Shown here in pieces: positions 11,937 through 21,904 of a stretch of DNA of 64,000 bases (its first letter is position 1; every line of letters begins with the position of its first letter). Both the position numbers and the translations under genes were made by a program. Below the pieces are notes generated by a model. The model ran no database searches. It was not told the DNA's origin and saw only the letters and a program-made list of their open reading frames with translations. The stretch is from Aminobacter niigataensis (GTDB taxonomy: Bacteria > Pseudomonadota > Alphaproteobacteria > Rhizobiales > Rhizobiaceae), in NCBI RefSeq assembly GCF_014200015.1, contig NZ_JACHOT010000002.1, positions 585,523-649,522 of the forward strand, written 5' to 3'.

Positions 11937-11965
11937 AAGCCGGCGCCACAAGCGCCGGCTTTTTT
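11937..11965 (+). terminator. rho-independent terminator after the aldolase gene
   Basis: Ten-bp perfect stem AAGCCGGCGC / GCGCCGGCTT with a 5-base loop (11947-11951), followed by a run of T. It separates the aldolase gene from the convergent Lrp-type regulator. Confidence 0.9.
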
Positions 11966-11979
11966 GTGTCCCTTGCCGG

Positions 11980-12417
11980 TCAGGCCAGCGGCGGCAGGCG
12001 CCGCTTCACCGGCTGCGCCTTGACGATCGAGCTGTTGGTCTCGGCCTTGTCGGTGATCTGGTCGAGGATTTTATCGAGCTCGTCGATCGAACGGATGTGC
12101 AGCCTGGCGATGAAACAGTCGTCGCCCGTCACCTTGTCGCATTCCGAGAACTGGGCGATGTCCTCGATCAGCTTCTGCACTTGATGCAGCTTGCCCGGCA
12201 GCGGCCGGATGCGCACGATCGCCTGCAGCGTATAGCCGAGTGCCTGGGGGTCGATGTCGACCGTGAAGGCGCGGATGACCCCGCGCTCCTCAAGCCGGCG
12301 CAACCGCTCCGACGTGCTCGGCGACGACAGGTTCACCCGCTGCGCCAGTTCCTTGAGCGAAATCCTGGCATCGTCGACCAGGATTTCGACGATGCGCCTG
12401 TCCAGATCGTCCAGCAT
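11980..12417 (-). CDS. Lrp/AsnC family transcriptional regulator
   Basis: 145-residue regulator with an N-terminal winged helix-turn-helix (DLDRRIVEILVDDARISLKE, then SPSTSERLRRLEERGVIRAF) and a C-terminal RAM/AsnC ligand-binding domain (about residues 65-135). It is divergent from the EamA-family exporter at 12550, with 132 bases between them. Divergent pairing suggests it controls that exporter, probably in response to an amino acid, and itself. Confidence 0.92.
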   Translation of the reverse strand: MLDDLDRRIVEILVDDARISLKELAQRVNLSSPSTSERLRRLEERGVIRAFTVDIDPQALGYTLQAIVRIRPLPGKLHQVQKLIEDIAQFSECDKVTGDDCFIARLHIRSIDELDKILDQITDKAETNSSIVKAQPVKRRLPPLA

Positions 12418-12455
12418 GCAATCCTCTTAGGCATTTTTCAGCGTCCACCTTACAT

Positions 12456-12468
12456 GATTAGGAGAATC
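12456..12468. promoter_or_regulatory. possible Lrp-type operator between regulator and exporter
   Basis: GATT-N5-AATC dyad in the divergent intergenic region, AT-rich against the GC-rich surroundings. Length and symmetry suit an Lrp-family half-site pair, but assignment rests only on position and symmetry. Confidence 0.35.
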
Positions 12469-12549
12469 CAAACAAACGCCTTCTGATATCCATATATTCC
12501 CGCAGACCATGAGCGTAAAAATACAGCCCTGAACAGAAAGGGCTGCGAG

Positions 12550-13437
12550 ATGTCGGACAAGATGCGCGGAACCGTCGAAATGACCGCTGCAATGGTGATT
12601 TCGGGAACCATCGGACTGCTCGTCGTCCTGTCCGGCCAGCCGGTCATGGACGTGGTCTTCTGGCGTTGCGCCTTTGGCGCGGTCACGCTGCTGATCGTCT
12701 GTGCGGCGCTCGGTCTGTTCCGGCCTGAGGTGATGTCGCGCAGCCAGATCGCCTATGCAGCCATCGGCGGCGTCGCCATCGTCTCCAACTGGATCCTGCT
12801 GTTCGCCGCCTTTCCACGCGCTTCGATCTCGATAGCCACCGCCGTCTACAACACCCAGCCCTTCATGCTGGTGGCTCTGGGAGCGATGTTCTTCGGCGAG
12901 CGTCTGACGCTGACCAAGCTGGCGTGGCTCGGCATCGCCTTCGGCGGCATGCTGATGATCGTCCAGGCAAAATCAGGTGCAACCACCGGGACCGACTATC
13001 TCTCAGGCATCCTCCTGGCGCTGGGCGCTGCCTTCTTCTACGCGATTGCCGCCATCATCACCAAGAAGCTCAAGGGCGTGCCGCCGCATCTGATCGCGCT
13101 GATCCAGGTAACGGTCGGCATCGCGATGCTCGCACCCTTCGCCAACTTCGGCCATCTCCCCACCGACGCCGGCACCTGGGCACTGCTCATCGCCGTCGGC
13201 GTCATCCATACCGGCGTGATGTACATCCTGCTCTACGGCGCGATCCAGAAGCTGCCGACCAACCTCGTCGGCGCTCTGTCCTTCATCTATCCGGTCGTGG
13301 CGATCCTGGCCGACTTCCTGGCCTTCGGCCATCGCCTGCAGCCGCTGCAACTGCTCGGCGCCGCAGCCATCCTGATCGCCGCTGCCGGGATGACGCTCGG
13401 CTGGTCGCTGGCGAGGCCTCGCGTTGCGCAAGCCTAA
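12550..13437 (+). CDS. EamA/DMT-superfamily transporter
   Basis: 295-residue inner-membrane protein with ten predicted transmembrane helices in two EamA repeats (about residues 8-135 and 148-287). The second repeat begins GILLALGAAFFYAIAAIITKKL. These proteins usually export metabolites such as amino acids; the substrate here is not evident. It is divergent from an Lrp-type regulator, its likely controller, and converges with the ATPase gene six bases past its stop. Confidence 0.88.
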   Translation: MSDKMRGTVEMTAAMVISGTIGLLVVLSGQPVMDVVFWRCAFGAVTLLIVCAALGLFRPEVMSRSQIAYAAIGGVAIVSNWILLFAAFPRASISIATAVYNTQPFMLVALGAMFFGERLTLTKLAWLGIAFGGMLMIVQAKSGATTGTDYLSGILLALGAAFFYAIAAIITKKLKGVPPHLIALIQVTVGIAMLAPFANFGHLPTDAGTWALLIAVGVIHTGVMYILLYGAIQKLPTNLVGALSFIYPVVAILADFLAFGHRLQPLQLLGAAAILIAAAGMTLGWSLARPRVAQA

Positions 13438-13442
13438 ACGCC

Positions 13443-14573
13443 TCAGTCGTCCTCCGGCATCAGCCCGGTCGTCCGCATGCCTTCGATCATGGTGGCACCC
13501 TCCAGACGCACGACCGTCAGCGCCCGCGAACCGGTGCGCTCATGCACGAGATCGGCCAGTTCGCGCGAATGCGTGACCACCCAGACCTGCGTCCGTTCGG
13601 CCGCGCGGGCGATCATGTCGGCCAGTGCCGGCAGCATGCGCACATGCAGGCTCGCCTCCGGCTCGTTGAGCGCGATGAGCCGTGGCAGCCGGTAGGACAT
13701 CAAGGCGCCTGCCAGCGCCAGGAACCGAATCTGGCCGTCCGACAGCTCCTGCGGCCGGAACACCCGCTGCGGAAACTCCGGCAGCACAAGCCCGAAGGTC
13801 GCCGTTTCGCCCGGCACCGGAACATCTAGCAGCGCCCCGCCAAGCGCCTCGGCGATGCAGCGGTCGAGATCGACGGTATCTTCCCTGATGTGCCGCAGCG
13901 TCGCAAAGACGGCGGCGAGATTGGCGCCGTCCTCGTCGAGCATCGGCGCCGTCGTCGCCAGCGCCGGGCGGCGCACCAGCGAATCCGCGTCGGTGCGAAA
14001 GCCATGATAGAAGCGCCAGCCGGCAACCGCTGCACGCAGGTCGCCGACCTCGGGATAGCGCCCCGCTCCACCCAGAAGCGCAAGCGCAGTTTCAGAATTG
14101 AGGACGCGTTCGGTGTGTTCGACCCGGCGTCCGTCGCCGTCGCGGGCAAACACTGCAGGCCCCTTGCGGGTCATCATCTCGACCGGGCGGCGTCCGGCCT
14201 CGACGGTAAGCGTCTCTTCCTTGACGTGCGGTTCGAAGGCAAAGCCGGCCGAAACGGGCGGCGGCAGGCCGATCTCGACCTTGTAGGTGTATTTCGCCGC
14301 CGTTTCGTCGTCGACGAACTCGGCATCGATGATGACGCGGACCGGCTGGCCGGCGCGCCTTTTTCCCGACCACAGCGCCGAGCCCATCCCGCCCTCGCCC
14401 GCGATTTCGCGGGCCAGCGTTCCCTCGGCAGATGCCTGGATGAGTTGCAGCGAGCGGTAGAGGTTGGACTTGCCCACCCCGTTCTCGCCGACGAAGACAC
14501 TGACCTGGCCGATGTCGAGCCGGATCGCTCTCAGCGAGCGGTAGCCTGCGGCCGAAAAGGATGTCAGCCGCAT
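13443..14573 (-). CDS. RecF/SMC-like AAA ATPase
   Basis: 376-residue ATP-binding protein. Walker A GENGVGKSNLYRSL is at about residues 29-42, the ABC-type signature LSDGQIRFLALAGAL near 277, and Walker B-like LIALNEPEASLHVRMLP near 300, with VWVVTHSRELADLVHER after it. This arrangement fits the predicted-ATPase family related to RecF and OLD nucleases, but there is no Toprim nuclease domain. The function is unknown. It lies 24 bases after lptE, a place where many alphaproteobacteria carry holA. Confidence 0.8.
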   Translation of the reverse strand: MRLTSFSAAGYRSLRAIRLDIGQVSVFVGENGVGKSNLYRSLQLIQASAEGTLAREIAGEGGMGSALWSGKRRAGQPVRVIIDAEFVDDETAAKYTYKVEIGLPPPVSAGFAFEPHVKEETLTVEAGRRPVEMMTRKGPAVFARDGDGRRVEHTERVLNSETALALLGGAGRYPEVGDLRAAVAGWRFYHGFRTDADSLVRRPALATTAPMLDEDGANLAAVFATLRHIREDTVDLDRCIAEALGGALLDVPVPGETATFGLVLPEFPQRVFRPQELSDGQIRFLALAGALMSYRLPRLIALNEPEASLHVRMLPALADMIARAAERTQVWVVTHSRELADLVHERTGSRALTVVRLEGATMIEGMRTTGLMPEDD

Positions 14574-14597
14574 CGACCGACCTTCCGTAAAAGGGCC

Positions 14598-15158
14598 TCA
14601 GCCCTTCGACATGTCCTGGGCAATGGCCAGCCTGAGCAGTTCGGCAAGCTCGCGCGCCGCACGGTTCTCGGCGTCGCGCTCGGCGCGCATCCGCGCGAAT
14701 TCCTGGCGTGGCCGGTCGAACGATGCAGAGACGTTGCGCTTGCCCGCGGCGATGCGCTTGCCGGTCTTGTCGGTGATGACATAGGTGCCGGTCAGCGTCA
14801 CCGCACCCGCAGTCGGCTCGTCGTCCTTGCTGGTGACTTCGGCCAGCAGCGAGGACTCGGTAAGCGCCGCGACCGCCAGATCCATCGTGTAGGGCGCTGC
14901 GGCCTGCTGGCCCGCCCCGCCATTGAACATGAAGATCAGGTGGTTGCGGACTTCCTGGCCGTAGCGGGTGTTGACCGGCTTGATATTGATCGAGGCCAGT
15001 TGCGTCGCCGTGCCGGCTTCGACGCCTGCCGACGCCGGGCCGTCCGAATAGAGCGGACGCACCGTGCAGGCAGACGCCAGTGCAAGCGCGGCCAGGAGGG
15101 CCAGACGTGCAGCAACGCGCACCGAACCGGCAGAATTTCGCGCATCAGGCAACGACAT
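14598..15158 (-). CDS. lptE: LPS assembly lipoprotein LptE
   Basis: Outer-membrane lipoprotein that plugs the LptD barrel during LPS insertion. The start at 15158 gives a signal peptide with lipobox A-S-A-C at residues 28-31 ([14 protein letters not shown]). The C-terminal part ([19 protein letters not shown]) matches the family. It begins 14 bases before the end of leuS; leuS-lptE linkage is conserved in alphaproteobacteria and supports the call despite low primary-sequence conservation. The product is 186 residues. Confidence 0.88.
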   Translation of the reverse strand: MSLPDARNSAGSVRVAARLALLAALALASACTVRPLYSDGPASAGVEAGTATQLASINIKPVNTRYGQEVRNHLIFMFNGGAGQQAAAPYTMDLAVAALTESSLLAEVTSKDDEPTAGAVTLTGTYVITDKTGKRIAAGKRNVSASFDRPRQEFARMRAERDAENRAARELAELLRLAIAQDMSKG

Positions 15159-17763
15159 TGACGATCCTCTGCGGCACAACGATCACCTTGCGCGGCGACT
15201 TTCCATCCAGCGCCTTCTGCACTGCTTCCAGTGCCAGCGCCGCTTTTTCGACGGTCAATTGATCTGCGTCGCGGGCGATTGTCAAATCGGCGCGTTTCTT
15301 GCCGTTGATCTGCACCGGATAGGTGATTTCGTTGTCGACGATGAGCGCGGGATCGAATTTCGGCCACGGCCGGTCGGCGACCATGCCCTGGCCCCCGAGC
15401 GCCACCCAGCACTCCTCGGCCAGGTGCGGCATCATCGGTGCAATCATCACGATCAGGATGTCGACAGCCTCGCGCAAGGCCGAGACCATCTCCGTTGATG
15501 CCTTGCCGGCGGCAGCGTCGGCCATGGGCCCCTGCAGCGTGTTGGACAATTCGTAGATGCGCGCCACCGCCTTGTTGAAGGCGAGCTTGCCGATGTCTTC
15601 GCCTACAGCCTTCAGCGCCTTGTGCGCAGCCTTCGACACAACGGCTGCATCGCCTTCCGCCGATGCCTCGGCGTCGGCTTTCGCCAGCGCATCGGCTGAC
15701 TCGGAGATCAGGCGCCAGACCCGCTGCACGAAGCGGTGCGCGCCTTCGACACCGGCCTCGGTCCAGATCACGTCGCGCTCGGGTGGCGAATCCGACAGCA
15801 TGAACCAGCGCGCCGTGTCGGCGCCGTAGCTGGCGATGATGTCGTCGGGGTCGACCACGTTCTTCTTCGACTTCGACATCTTCTCGATCGAGCCGATCTC
15901 GATCGGCGTGCCGTCGGAGAGCAGCGAAGCGCGGCGCTTGCCGTCAGCTTCCTCGATCTTGATCTCGACGGGCGTCACCCAGCCGTTCGGCCCCTTGTAG
16001 GTCTCGTGAACGACCATGCCTTGCGTAAACAGGCCCTTGAATGGCTCGGCAATGTTCAGGTGGCCTGCCTCGCGCATCGCGCGGGTGAAGAAGCGCGAAT
16101 AGAGCAGGTGCAGGATCGCATGCTCGATGCCGCCGATATACTGGTCGACCGGCAGCCATTCATTGGCGGCCTTCGGATCCGTCGGCTCGTTCTCCCAGGG
16201 TGCGGTGAAGCGCGCGAAATACCACGACGAATCGACGAAGGTGTCCATCGTGTCGGTCTCGCGGCGCGCATCCTTGCCGCATTTCGGGCAGGCGACATGG
16301 CGCCAGGTCGGGTGACGGTCGAGCGGGTTGCCCGGACGGTCGAACTCGACGTCGTCGGGCAGCTTGACCGGCAGGTCGGCTTTCGGCACCGCCACCACGC
16401 CGCAATCGTCGCAGTGGATCATCGGGATCGGGCAGCCCCAGTAGCGCTGGCGCGAAATGCCCCAGTCGCGCAGGCGGAACTGCACCTTGCGCTCGCCCAT
16501 AGGCCGATTGCCGATCGAGATTTGCTCCAGCCGGTTGGCGACGTCGTTGAAGGCGTCCGTCGGCTTCATGCCGTCGAGGAAGCGCGAATTGATCATCACG
16601 CCGTCGTCGGTATAGGCCTCCTCGGTGACCTGGAAGGTCGCGGCATCGCCGCCTTCCGGCATCACCACCGGCACCACGGGCAGGCCATACTTGTTAGCGA
16701 AGTCTAGGTCGCGCTGGTCACCCGACGGACAGCCGAAGATGGCACCGGTGCCGTATTCCATCAGCACGAAATTGGCGACATAGACCGGCAGCGTCCAGTT
16801 CTCGTCGAACGGATGGACGACGCGGATGCCGGTGTCCATGCCCTTCTTCTCGGCGGTCTCGAGCGCAGCCACCGACGTGCCCATGCGGCGCACGTCTTCC
16901 ATGAAGGCGGCGAGCTCAGGCTTGTTTTCGGCAGCCTTCTTGGCCAGCGGGTGATCGGCTGAGATCGCCATGAACGAGGCGCCGAAGATGGTGTCGGGCC
17001 GCGTCGTGTAGACTTCGAGTTCGCTCTCGCCCGCAGGTGCGGTGCCGGCCGCCAGCGGCCAGCGGATCAGCAGCCCTTCCGAGCGGCCGATCCAGTTGCG
17101 CTGCATCAGCTTGACCTTCTCGGGCCACTCATCGAGGCCTTCCAGCGCATCCGACAGGTCCTGAGCGAAGTCGGTGATCTTGAAGAACCACTGCGTCAGC
17201 TCGCGCTGTTCGACCAGCGCGCCCGAACGCCAGCCGCGCCCGTCGATCACCTGCTCGTTGGCGAGCACGGTCATGTCCTCGGGGTCCCAGTTGACCTTGG
17301 ACGACTTGCGCGTCACCAGGCCCTTCTCGACGAAGTCGATGAACAGCATCTGCTGGCGGTGGTAGTAGTCGACGTCGCAGGTCGCGAACTCGCGGCTCCA
17401 GTCGAGCGACAGGCCCATCGACTTCAGCTGCGTCCGCATCGTGTCGATGTTCTGGTAGGTCCAGGCCTTGGGGTGGACCTTGTTCTGCATCGCGGCGTTT
17501 TCCGCCGGCATGCCGAAGGCGTCCCAGCCCATAGGATGCAGCACGTTGCAGCCCATGGCCCGGCGATAGCGCGCGACGACGTCGCCCATCGTGTAGTTGC
17601 GGACATGGCCCATGTGGATGCGCCCCGACGGATAGGGGAACATCTCGAGCACGTAATATTTCGGCCGCGGATCGTCGTTCTTCGTCTCGAAGAGTTTTGC
17701 CTCGCCCCAGGCCTTCTGCCATTTGGGTTCGGATGCGCGCGGATTGTATCGTTCGGTTGCCAT
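15145..17763 (-). CDS. leuS: leucyl-tRNA synthetase
   Basis: Class I aminoacyl-tRNA synthetase that charges tRNA-Leu. 872 residues. The HIGH-type motif is [15 protein letters not shown] near residue 45 and the KMSKS loop is [16 protein letters not shown] near residue 628. The CP1 editing insert (about 225-420) contains [21 protein letters not shown] pair near residue 490 belongs to the zinc-binding insert. It overlaps lptE and is divergent from yggS. Confidence 0.97.
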   Translation of the reverse strand: MATERYNPRASEPKWQKAWGEAKLFETKNDDPRPKYYVLEMFPYPSGRIHMGHVRNYTMGDVVARYRRAMGCNVLHPMGWDAFGMPAENAAMQNKVHPKAWTYQNIDTMRTQLKSMGLSLDWSREFATCDVDYYHRQQMLFIDFVEKGLVTRKSSKVNWDPEDMTVLANEQVIDGRGWRSGALVEQRELTQWFFKITDFAQDLSDALEGLDEWPEKVKLMQRNWIGRSEGLLIRWPLAAGTAPAGESELEVYTTRPDTIFGASFMAISADHPLAKKAAENKPELAAFMEDVRRMGTSVAALETAEKKGMDTGIRVVHPFDENWTLPVYVANFVLMEYGTGAIFGCPSGDQRDLDFANKYGLPVVPVVMPEGGDAATFQVTEEAYTDDGVMINSRFLDGMKPTDAFNDVANRLEQISIGNRPMGERKVQFRLRDWGISRQRYWGCPIPMIHCDDCGVVAVPKADLPVKLPDDVEFDRPGNPLDRHPTWRHVACPKCGKDARRETDTMDTFVDSSWYFARFTAPWENEPTDPKAANEWLPVDQYIGGIEHAILHLLYSRFFTRAMREAGHLNIAEPFKGLFTQGMVVHETYKGPNGWVTPVEIKIEEADGKRRASLLSDGTPIEIGSIEKMSKSKKNVVDPDDIIASYGADTARWFMLSDSPPERDVIWTEAGVEGAHRFVQRVWRLISESADALAKADAEASAEGDAAVVSKAAHKALKAVGEDIGKLAFNKAVARIYELSNTLQGPMADAAAGKASTEMVSALREAVDILIVMIAPMMPHLAEECWVALGGQGMVADRPWPKFDPALIVDNEITYPVQINGKKRADLTIARDADQLTVEKAALALEAVQKALDGKSPRKVIVVPQRIVNVVA

Positions 17764-17905
17764 CGGATGTTTTTCACTTAAAAGCGTGCGTGGACCGGGG
17801 CGAAAACCCGCGGTTCAGGAAATCGTTGCCGGGTGTTCACCATGGATTCCCGGACCCGTCAACTCCGGCAGGCCGGGGGCGGGCAAAAAGCAGCAGGGCC
17901 AAAGT

Positions 17906-18568
17906 ATGGAAAGCTCGGTCGAACAACTCACCCTGGTGAAGCATAAGATAGGTGCGGCCGAGCGCGAGGCCAACCGGCCGGACGGCTCCGCCACGCTCGT
18001 GGCCGTGTCCAAGACGTTCGACGCCGAGCACATCCGCCCTGTCATCGAAGCCGGCCAGCGCGCCTTCGGCGAAAACCGCGTCCAGGAAGCGCAGGGCAAG
18101 TGGCCTGAACTGAAGGCCGAATTCCCCGACATCGAGCTACATCTCATCGGCCCCCTCCAGTCCAACAAGGCCAAGGAAGCCGTCGCCCTGTTCGACGTCA
18201 TCGAGACGGTCGACCGCGAGAAGATCGCAGCGGAGCTTGCCAAGGAAATCGAGCGCCAGGGTCGGTCGCCAAAGCTCTACGTGCAGGTCAACACCGGCTC
18301 CGAGCCACAAAAGGCCGGCATCGAGCCGCGCGAGGCGATGGCCTTCGTCAAGCGCTGCCGCGAGGTCCATCACCTGGCCATCGAAGGCCTGATGTGCATC
18401 CCGCCAGCCGACGAGAATCCCGGCCCGCATTTCGCGCTGCTGGAAAAACTGGCGCGCGAGGCCGGCCTCGAAAAGCTGTCGATGGGCATGTCCGGCGACT
18501 ACGAACTTGCAGTTGCATTCGGCGCCACCAGTGTCCGCGTCGGCTCGGCGATCTTCGGCAGCCGGTAG
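17906..18568 (+). CDS. yggS: YggS-family PLP homeostasis protein
   Basis: Pyridoxal-phosphate-binding TIM-barrel protein of the YggS/PROSC family, involved in vitamin B6 and amino-acid homeostasis rather than a defined catalytic step. 220 residues. The Schiff-base Lys is in LVAVSKTF (about residue 36); FGENRVQE, LHLIGPLQSNK and the C-terminal LSMGMSGDYELAV...VRVGSAIFG are all diagnostic. I chose the ATG at 17906, preceded by CAGGG; the frame is open upstream without family similarity. Confidence 0.94.
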   Translation: MESSVEQLTLVKHKIGAAEREANRPDGSATLVAVSKTFDAEHIRPVIEAGQRAFGENRVQEAQGKWPELKAEFPDIELHLIGPLQSNKAKEAVALFDVIETVDREKIAAELAKEIERQGRSPKLYVQVNTGSEPQKAGIEPREAMAFVKRCREVHHLAIEGLMCIPPADENPGPHFALLEKLAREAGLEKLSMGMSGDYELAVAFGATSVRVGSAIFGSR

Positions 18569-18588
18569 GACGGCAATTCAGGAGTCCG

Positions 18589-18635
18589 TTGAACCGGTCG
18601 GTATCTTGCACTATATTCTGGCTAGCCAAGCTAGC
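18589..18635 (+). promoter_or_regulatory. promoter and operator of the second toxin-antitoxin pair
   Basis: TTGAAC at 18589-18594 and TATATT at 18612-18617 are separated by exactly 17 bases, a good sigma-70-type promoter. Immediately downstream, GCTAGC-CAA-GCTAGC (18621-18635) forms a 15-base inverted repeat covering the expected start point. An antitoxin bound there would block transcription, the usual autorepression of such operons. Confidence 0.65.
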
Positions 18636-18647
18636 TAGGTGATGACC

Positions 18648-18902
18648 ATGAACTGGCATCTGCAGGACGCCAAGAACAATTTCTCCAAGCTCGTCCAACG
18701 TGCCCGCAACGAGGGACCGCAGACAGTGACGGTGCGGGGCGAGCCGGCTGTAGTGGTGCTTTCGACGGAAGAGTACGAAAAGCTTGCGGGCAAGCGGAAA
18801 TCGATTGCTGAATACCTGCTGACCGGTCCAACTTGGGACGAAGAGTTTGCAGCGGAGGTCGAGCGTCGTCCAGACAACATGATCCGCGATATCGAGCTAT
18901 AA
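18648..18902 (+). CDS. type II antitoxin, Phd/YefM family
   Basis: 84-residue antitoxin. MNWHLQDAKNNFSKLVQRAR then GPQTVTVRGEPAVVVLSTEEYEKL is the Phd/YefM DNA-binding fold, with a C-terminal toxin-binding tail ending NMIRDIEL. AGGTGA at 18637-18642 favours the ATG at 18648; in-frame GTG (18639) and ATG (18642) codons lie within that site. It is followed after one base by the PIN toxin. It is not closely similar to the antitoxin at 7728, so the two modules were probably acquired separately. Confidence 0.88.
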   Translation: MNWHLQDAKNNFSKLVQRARNEGPQTVTVRGEPAVVVLSTEEYEKLAGKRKSIAEYLLTGPTWDEEFAAEVERRPDNMIRDIEL

Positions 18903-18903
18903 T

Positions 18904-19305
18904 ATGTACCTGCTCGATACGAACATTGTCTCCGATGTACAAAGGCGGCTTCCAAAGCCCACGGATTGGCTTGCCACGATCGACCCGTATTCGGTCAACT
19001 TGAGCGTCATCACCATAGGTGAGATCGAACGCGGCATCATCAAGCTGCAGCAGCAGGACGCAGAACGGGCAAGACGCCTGGAACTATGGTTGCGCAAATT
19101 GCGCCACGACAACGAAAAACGAATTCTCCCGATAACCGAGGAGGTTGCGCTGACTTGGGGCCGGCTGACTGCCGGACGGACAAGAGGCAGCGCCGACTCG
19201 CTCATTGCCGCCACGGCGCTGGCTCACGATCTCGTTCTTGTGACACGAAACGTCGCCGATTTCGACGGCATCAGCGTTCCGCTGCTTAACCCCTGGACCC
19301 TGTAG
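18904..19305 (+). CDS. type II toxin, PIN-domain ribonuclease (VapC/FitB type)
   Basis: 133-residue PIN-domain toxin. Active-site acids lie in MYLLDTNIVSDV (Asp5), ITIGEIERGI (Glu near 40), GSADSLIAATA (Asp near 99) and TRNVADFDGI (Asp near 118), a complete set. Encoded one base after its antitoxin. No terminator directly follows; the hairpin at 19361 is shared with the convergent binding-protein gene. Confidence 0.88.
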   Translation: MYLLDTNIVSDVQRRLPKPTDWLATIDPYSVNLSVITIGEIERGIIKLQQQDAERARRLELWLRKLRHDNEKRILPITEEVALTWGRLTAGRTRGSADSLIAATALAHDLVLVTRNVADFDGISVPLLNPWTL

Positions 19306-19360
19306 ACTGACTCACGGGCCTGCCTGGACAGAACGGGCCATAGTCCGCGCATGTACAAAA

Positions 19361-19384
19361 GGCCGGAGCTTGCGCCCCGGCCTC
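19361..19384 (-). terminator. terminator of the LivJ-type gene
   Basis: On the minus strand GGCCGGGGC, loop GCAA, GCTCCGGCC, then TTTTGT. The stem of nine pairs has one G-U. It lies 22 bases past the binding-protein stop and may also stop transcription from the toxin gene. Confidence 0.85.
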
Positions 19385-19405
19385 TTCAAGCAATTTCGCA
19401 GTGGC

Positions 19406-20512
19406 TTATTCGGCTGCGACGATCTTGCCGCCTTCCCACTTGAACAGCGAGAAGCTCGGCGAGGTCAGGTCGCCGCTCTCGCCGTAGGTCAGGTTGCCGA
19501 TGGCTGTCGCGATCGGCTCGCCCGACTTGAGCGCCGCGGCAACTGCTGCCGTGTCGTCCGCCTTGCCAGCCTTCTCGATACCAGCCTTGAGCACCTCGAC
19601 CGCGGCATAAGCATTGAGCGTGAAGGCTTCCGGCGGGATGCCCTTGCCCTCGAGAACCTTGACGGCGTCGGCCGAAGCCGGGTTCTTCAGCGCGTCGGAC
19701 GCGTTGGTGAACAGCGTGCCGGCCGCAGCCTCGTTGCCGATGGCCCAGAACTCGGTGTTGGAGAGTCCTTCGCCGCCGATGATGACGGCATTAACGCCGC
19801 CGTCCTTCAGCTGGCGGGCCAGAAGACCGCCTTCGGGATGATAGCCGCCGAAGTAGATCACGTCGACATTGTCCGCCTTGATGCGCGTGACGAGGGCAGA
19901 AAGGTCCTTCTCACCCGGGGTCAGCGAGTTCTGCTGCACTTCCTTCAGGCCGCCGGCGTTGATCGCCGCCCTGAAGGCATCCGCCAGGCCCTTGCCGTAA
20001 GTGCCCTTGTCGTCGATGACCGCGACGCGCTTGTCCTTCATGTTCTTGAGCACATAGGCGGCGGCGACTTCGGCCTGCTGATCGTCGCGGCCGCATGTGC
20101 GCAGCACGTTGGTCAGGCCACGGGTGGTGAGATCAGGTGCGGTCGCAGTCGGGGTCACCATCAGGATGCCGTTTTCGGCAAACACGTCCGAAGCAGGGAT
20201 CGCGACGCCCGAAGTCACCGGACCGACCACATACTGCACGCTTTCGCCGACCAGCAGGTTGGCAGCCGAAACGCCCTGCTTGGGATCGCCCGCATCGTCG
20301 GCGAGCTTCAGCACGACCTTCTCGCCGAGGATGCCGCCCTTCTCGTTGATGGCATCGACGGCCGCCTGGGCGCCGTTCTTGACCTGGGCGCCATAGGCGG
20401 CGACCGGTCCGGTCAGCGGCGCGACAAGGCCAATAGTGATGTCGGCGCGTGCTGCAGAGCCAAAGGCAAGCAAAGCAGCCAGCGAGACGCCAGCTAGGAT
20501 CTTCATGTTCAT
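19406..20512 (-). CDS. branched-chain amino acid ABC transporter substrate-binding protein (LivJ type)
   Basis: Periplasmic solute-binding protein of the Leu/Ile/Val (LIV) family. The ATG at 20512 follows GGGAGAG and gives a signal peptide [18 protein letters not shown], cleaved near ARA-D. The mature start [20 protein letters not shown] and later [18 protein letters not shown] are typical. 368 residues. No permease or ATPase genes are adjacent, so it is an orphan binding protein that must work with components encoded elsewhere. The true ligand is uncertain. Confidence 0.9.
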   Translation of the reverse strand: MNMKILAGVSLAALLAFGSAARADITIGLVAPLTGPVAAYGAQVKNGAQAAVDAINEKGGILGEKVVLKLADDAGDPKQGVSAANLLVGESVQYVVGPVTSGVAIPASDVFAENGILMVTPTATAPDLTTRGLTNVLRTCGRDDQQAEVAAAYVLKNMKDKRVAVIDDKGTYGKGLADAFRAAINAGGLKEVQQNSLTPGEKDLSALVTRIKADNVDVIYFGGYHPEGGLLARQLKDGGVNAVIIGGEGLSNTEFWAIGNEAAAGTLFTNASDALKNPASADAVKVLEGKGIPPEAFTLNAYAAVEVLKAGIEKAGKADDTAAVAAALKSGEPIATAIGNLTYGESGDLTSPSFSLFKWEGGKIVAAE

Positions 20513-20675
20513 CGTAACTCTCCCTTTAACCCGCAAGCCTCGAGGGCACAGCGGAAGTTCTTGTGGCGGAATACCCGTCCCGGGACCTGCTTGCAATCAG
20601 CCCAGTGGCCACATCGCCCGCGATTGATTTGTGCCAGCGTCTGTCACAGGCCACCGGCAGCGACGAAACCACGCG

Positions 20676-21803
20676 TCAGAAGTAGCGCCGCACCCGCGGA
20701 TGCCGGCTCAGCGAGCCCGGTCTGTAGCGAGGACTGTAGCCGTCGAAGCGCTGCTCGATATCGACGCACAGCCTGTCGACGTCGACCTCCTTGCCTTGAA
20801 TGGAGCGCGCTCCCGGCAGCCAGAAGACACCCAGCCCCGTACGCTCGTCATGCGCGAGGCCAAGCACCTTTCCCTCGAGCTCGACTGCGATGGGAAAATC
20901 GAGGCCGGACAAGCTGCGCAGCCTCTCGAGCATCCAGCCGAGACTGAGCTTGGCCAGGTTGTCGTCGTCGTCATATCCGCCGCCGATGTCGGAATGCACG
21001 CCCGGAAACCAGCATTGTTCGACGACCTGGCCCGACGCCCTGCCGTCGGCATCGACCTCGTCCCAAGGCACCAGAGCGAACGCCCTGCGGTTTTCGTCGA
21101 TGGAGAGCGCATGCAAGCCGACCGGCACGCGTACCGACAGTTCGTTGTCGTGGAACGCGTGCTTGTAGGGGTTCACCATGTTCATGATGCCCGGCAGCCC
21201 GAGCGCACGGACCGTGTCGAACACGCCGATCACATCGGGAACGACGGGTGCTGCACCGTATCTGGCGCCAAAGTCGGAACCGGCCTTCTGCCGCTCGGAT
21301 TTGTCCCTGATCTTGTAGGCGCTGACGGCTTCGTCGGCGATGGCCCTTCGCCGCTTTGCGCCGGCGCCGTCCTTGTCCCGCGATATCGGCCCGCCGCGAT
21401 CTGTGGTCGCGATCCCGCATGTCGCCAGCACGCCGCCGAGGCAGCGCACCGTGTAGGCGCCGCGGGAAAAGCCGAACAGCCCAATCTTCATGCCGGGCTG
21501 CCAATCCAACATCAGCGCTTCATAGCAATCGACGATGTTTGCGGTAATGCCCCAGCCGGTGGCCTTGCTCCAGAGGTTGCGCAGGGTGCGCGTCCAGTTC
21601 CACTCACCTGCTTCCGGTGCGCCGAGCCCGGCATCGTAGAAGGCGCGAATGCCCGGCCTGCCGTCGATGGCCGAATACATCTGGAAGACGTTGGTGTTCT
21701 TGAACTGGCGATCGCCGACCTGCTCGATCTCGTCGGCCCGGACGCCACGCTGCCCGGTGCCGTCGGAAAAGATCAGAACCCAAGCGCCGCTTGCCTGAGA
21801 CAT
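20676..21803 (-). CDS. DUF2235 / Tle1-like alpha/beta hydrolase (predicted phospholipase)
   Basis: 375-residue hydrolase of the DUF2235 family, which includes the Tle1 type VI secretion lipases. The start WVLIFSDGTGQ is the conserved first strand. A possible catalytic triad is Ser in IGLFGFSRGAYTVRCLGG (about residue 112), Asp in VIGVFDTVRALG (about 195) and His in PGVHSDIGGGY (about 269). No signal peptide is seen. No VgrG, PAAR or immunity gene is adjacent, so secretion is not supported by context. Confidence 0.8.
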   Translation of the reverse strand: MSQASGAWVLIFSDGTGQRGVRADEIEQVGDRQFKNTNVFQMYSAIDGRPGIRAFYDAGLGAPEAGEWNWTRTLRNLWSKATGWGITANIVDCYEALMLDWQPGMKIGLFGFSRGAYTVRCLGGVLATCGIATTDRGGPISRDKDGAGAKRRRAIADEAVSAYKIRDKSERQKAGSDFGARYGAAPVVPDVIGVFDTVRALGLPGIMNMVNPYKHAFHDNELSVRVPVGLHALSIDENRRAFALVPWDEVDADGRASGQVVEQCWFPGVHSDIGGGYDDDDNLAKLSLGWMLERLRSLSGLDFPIAVELEGKVLGLAHDERTGLGVFWLPGARSIQGKEVDVDRLCVDIEQRFDGYSPRYRPGSLSRHPRVRRYF

Positions 21804-21904
21804 GCCGCCTCCCGCCGACTGTCACTCCACCGACGGCGGATACTAGCATGCGACGCACGCCCGCCTGCGCACAATTGGCCGCGCAAGGTTAACCGGCAGT
21901 CCGC

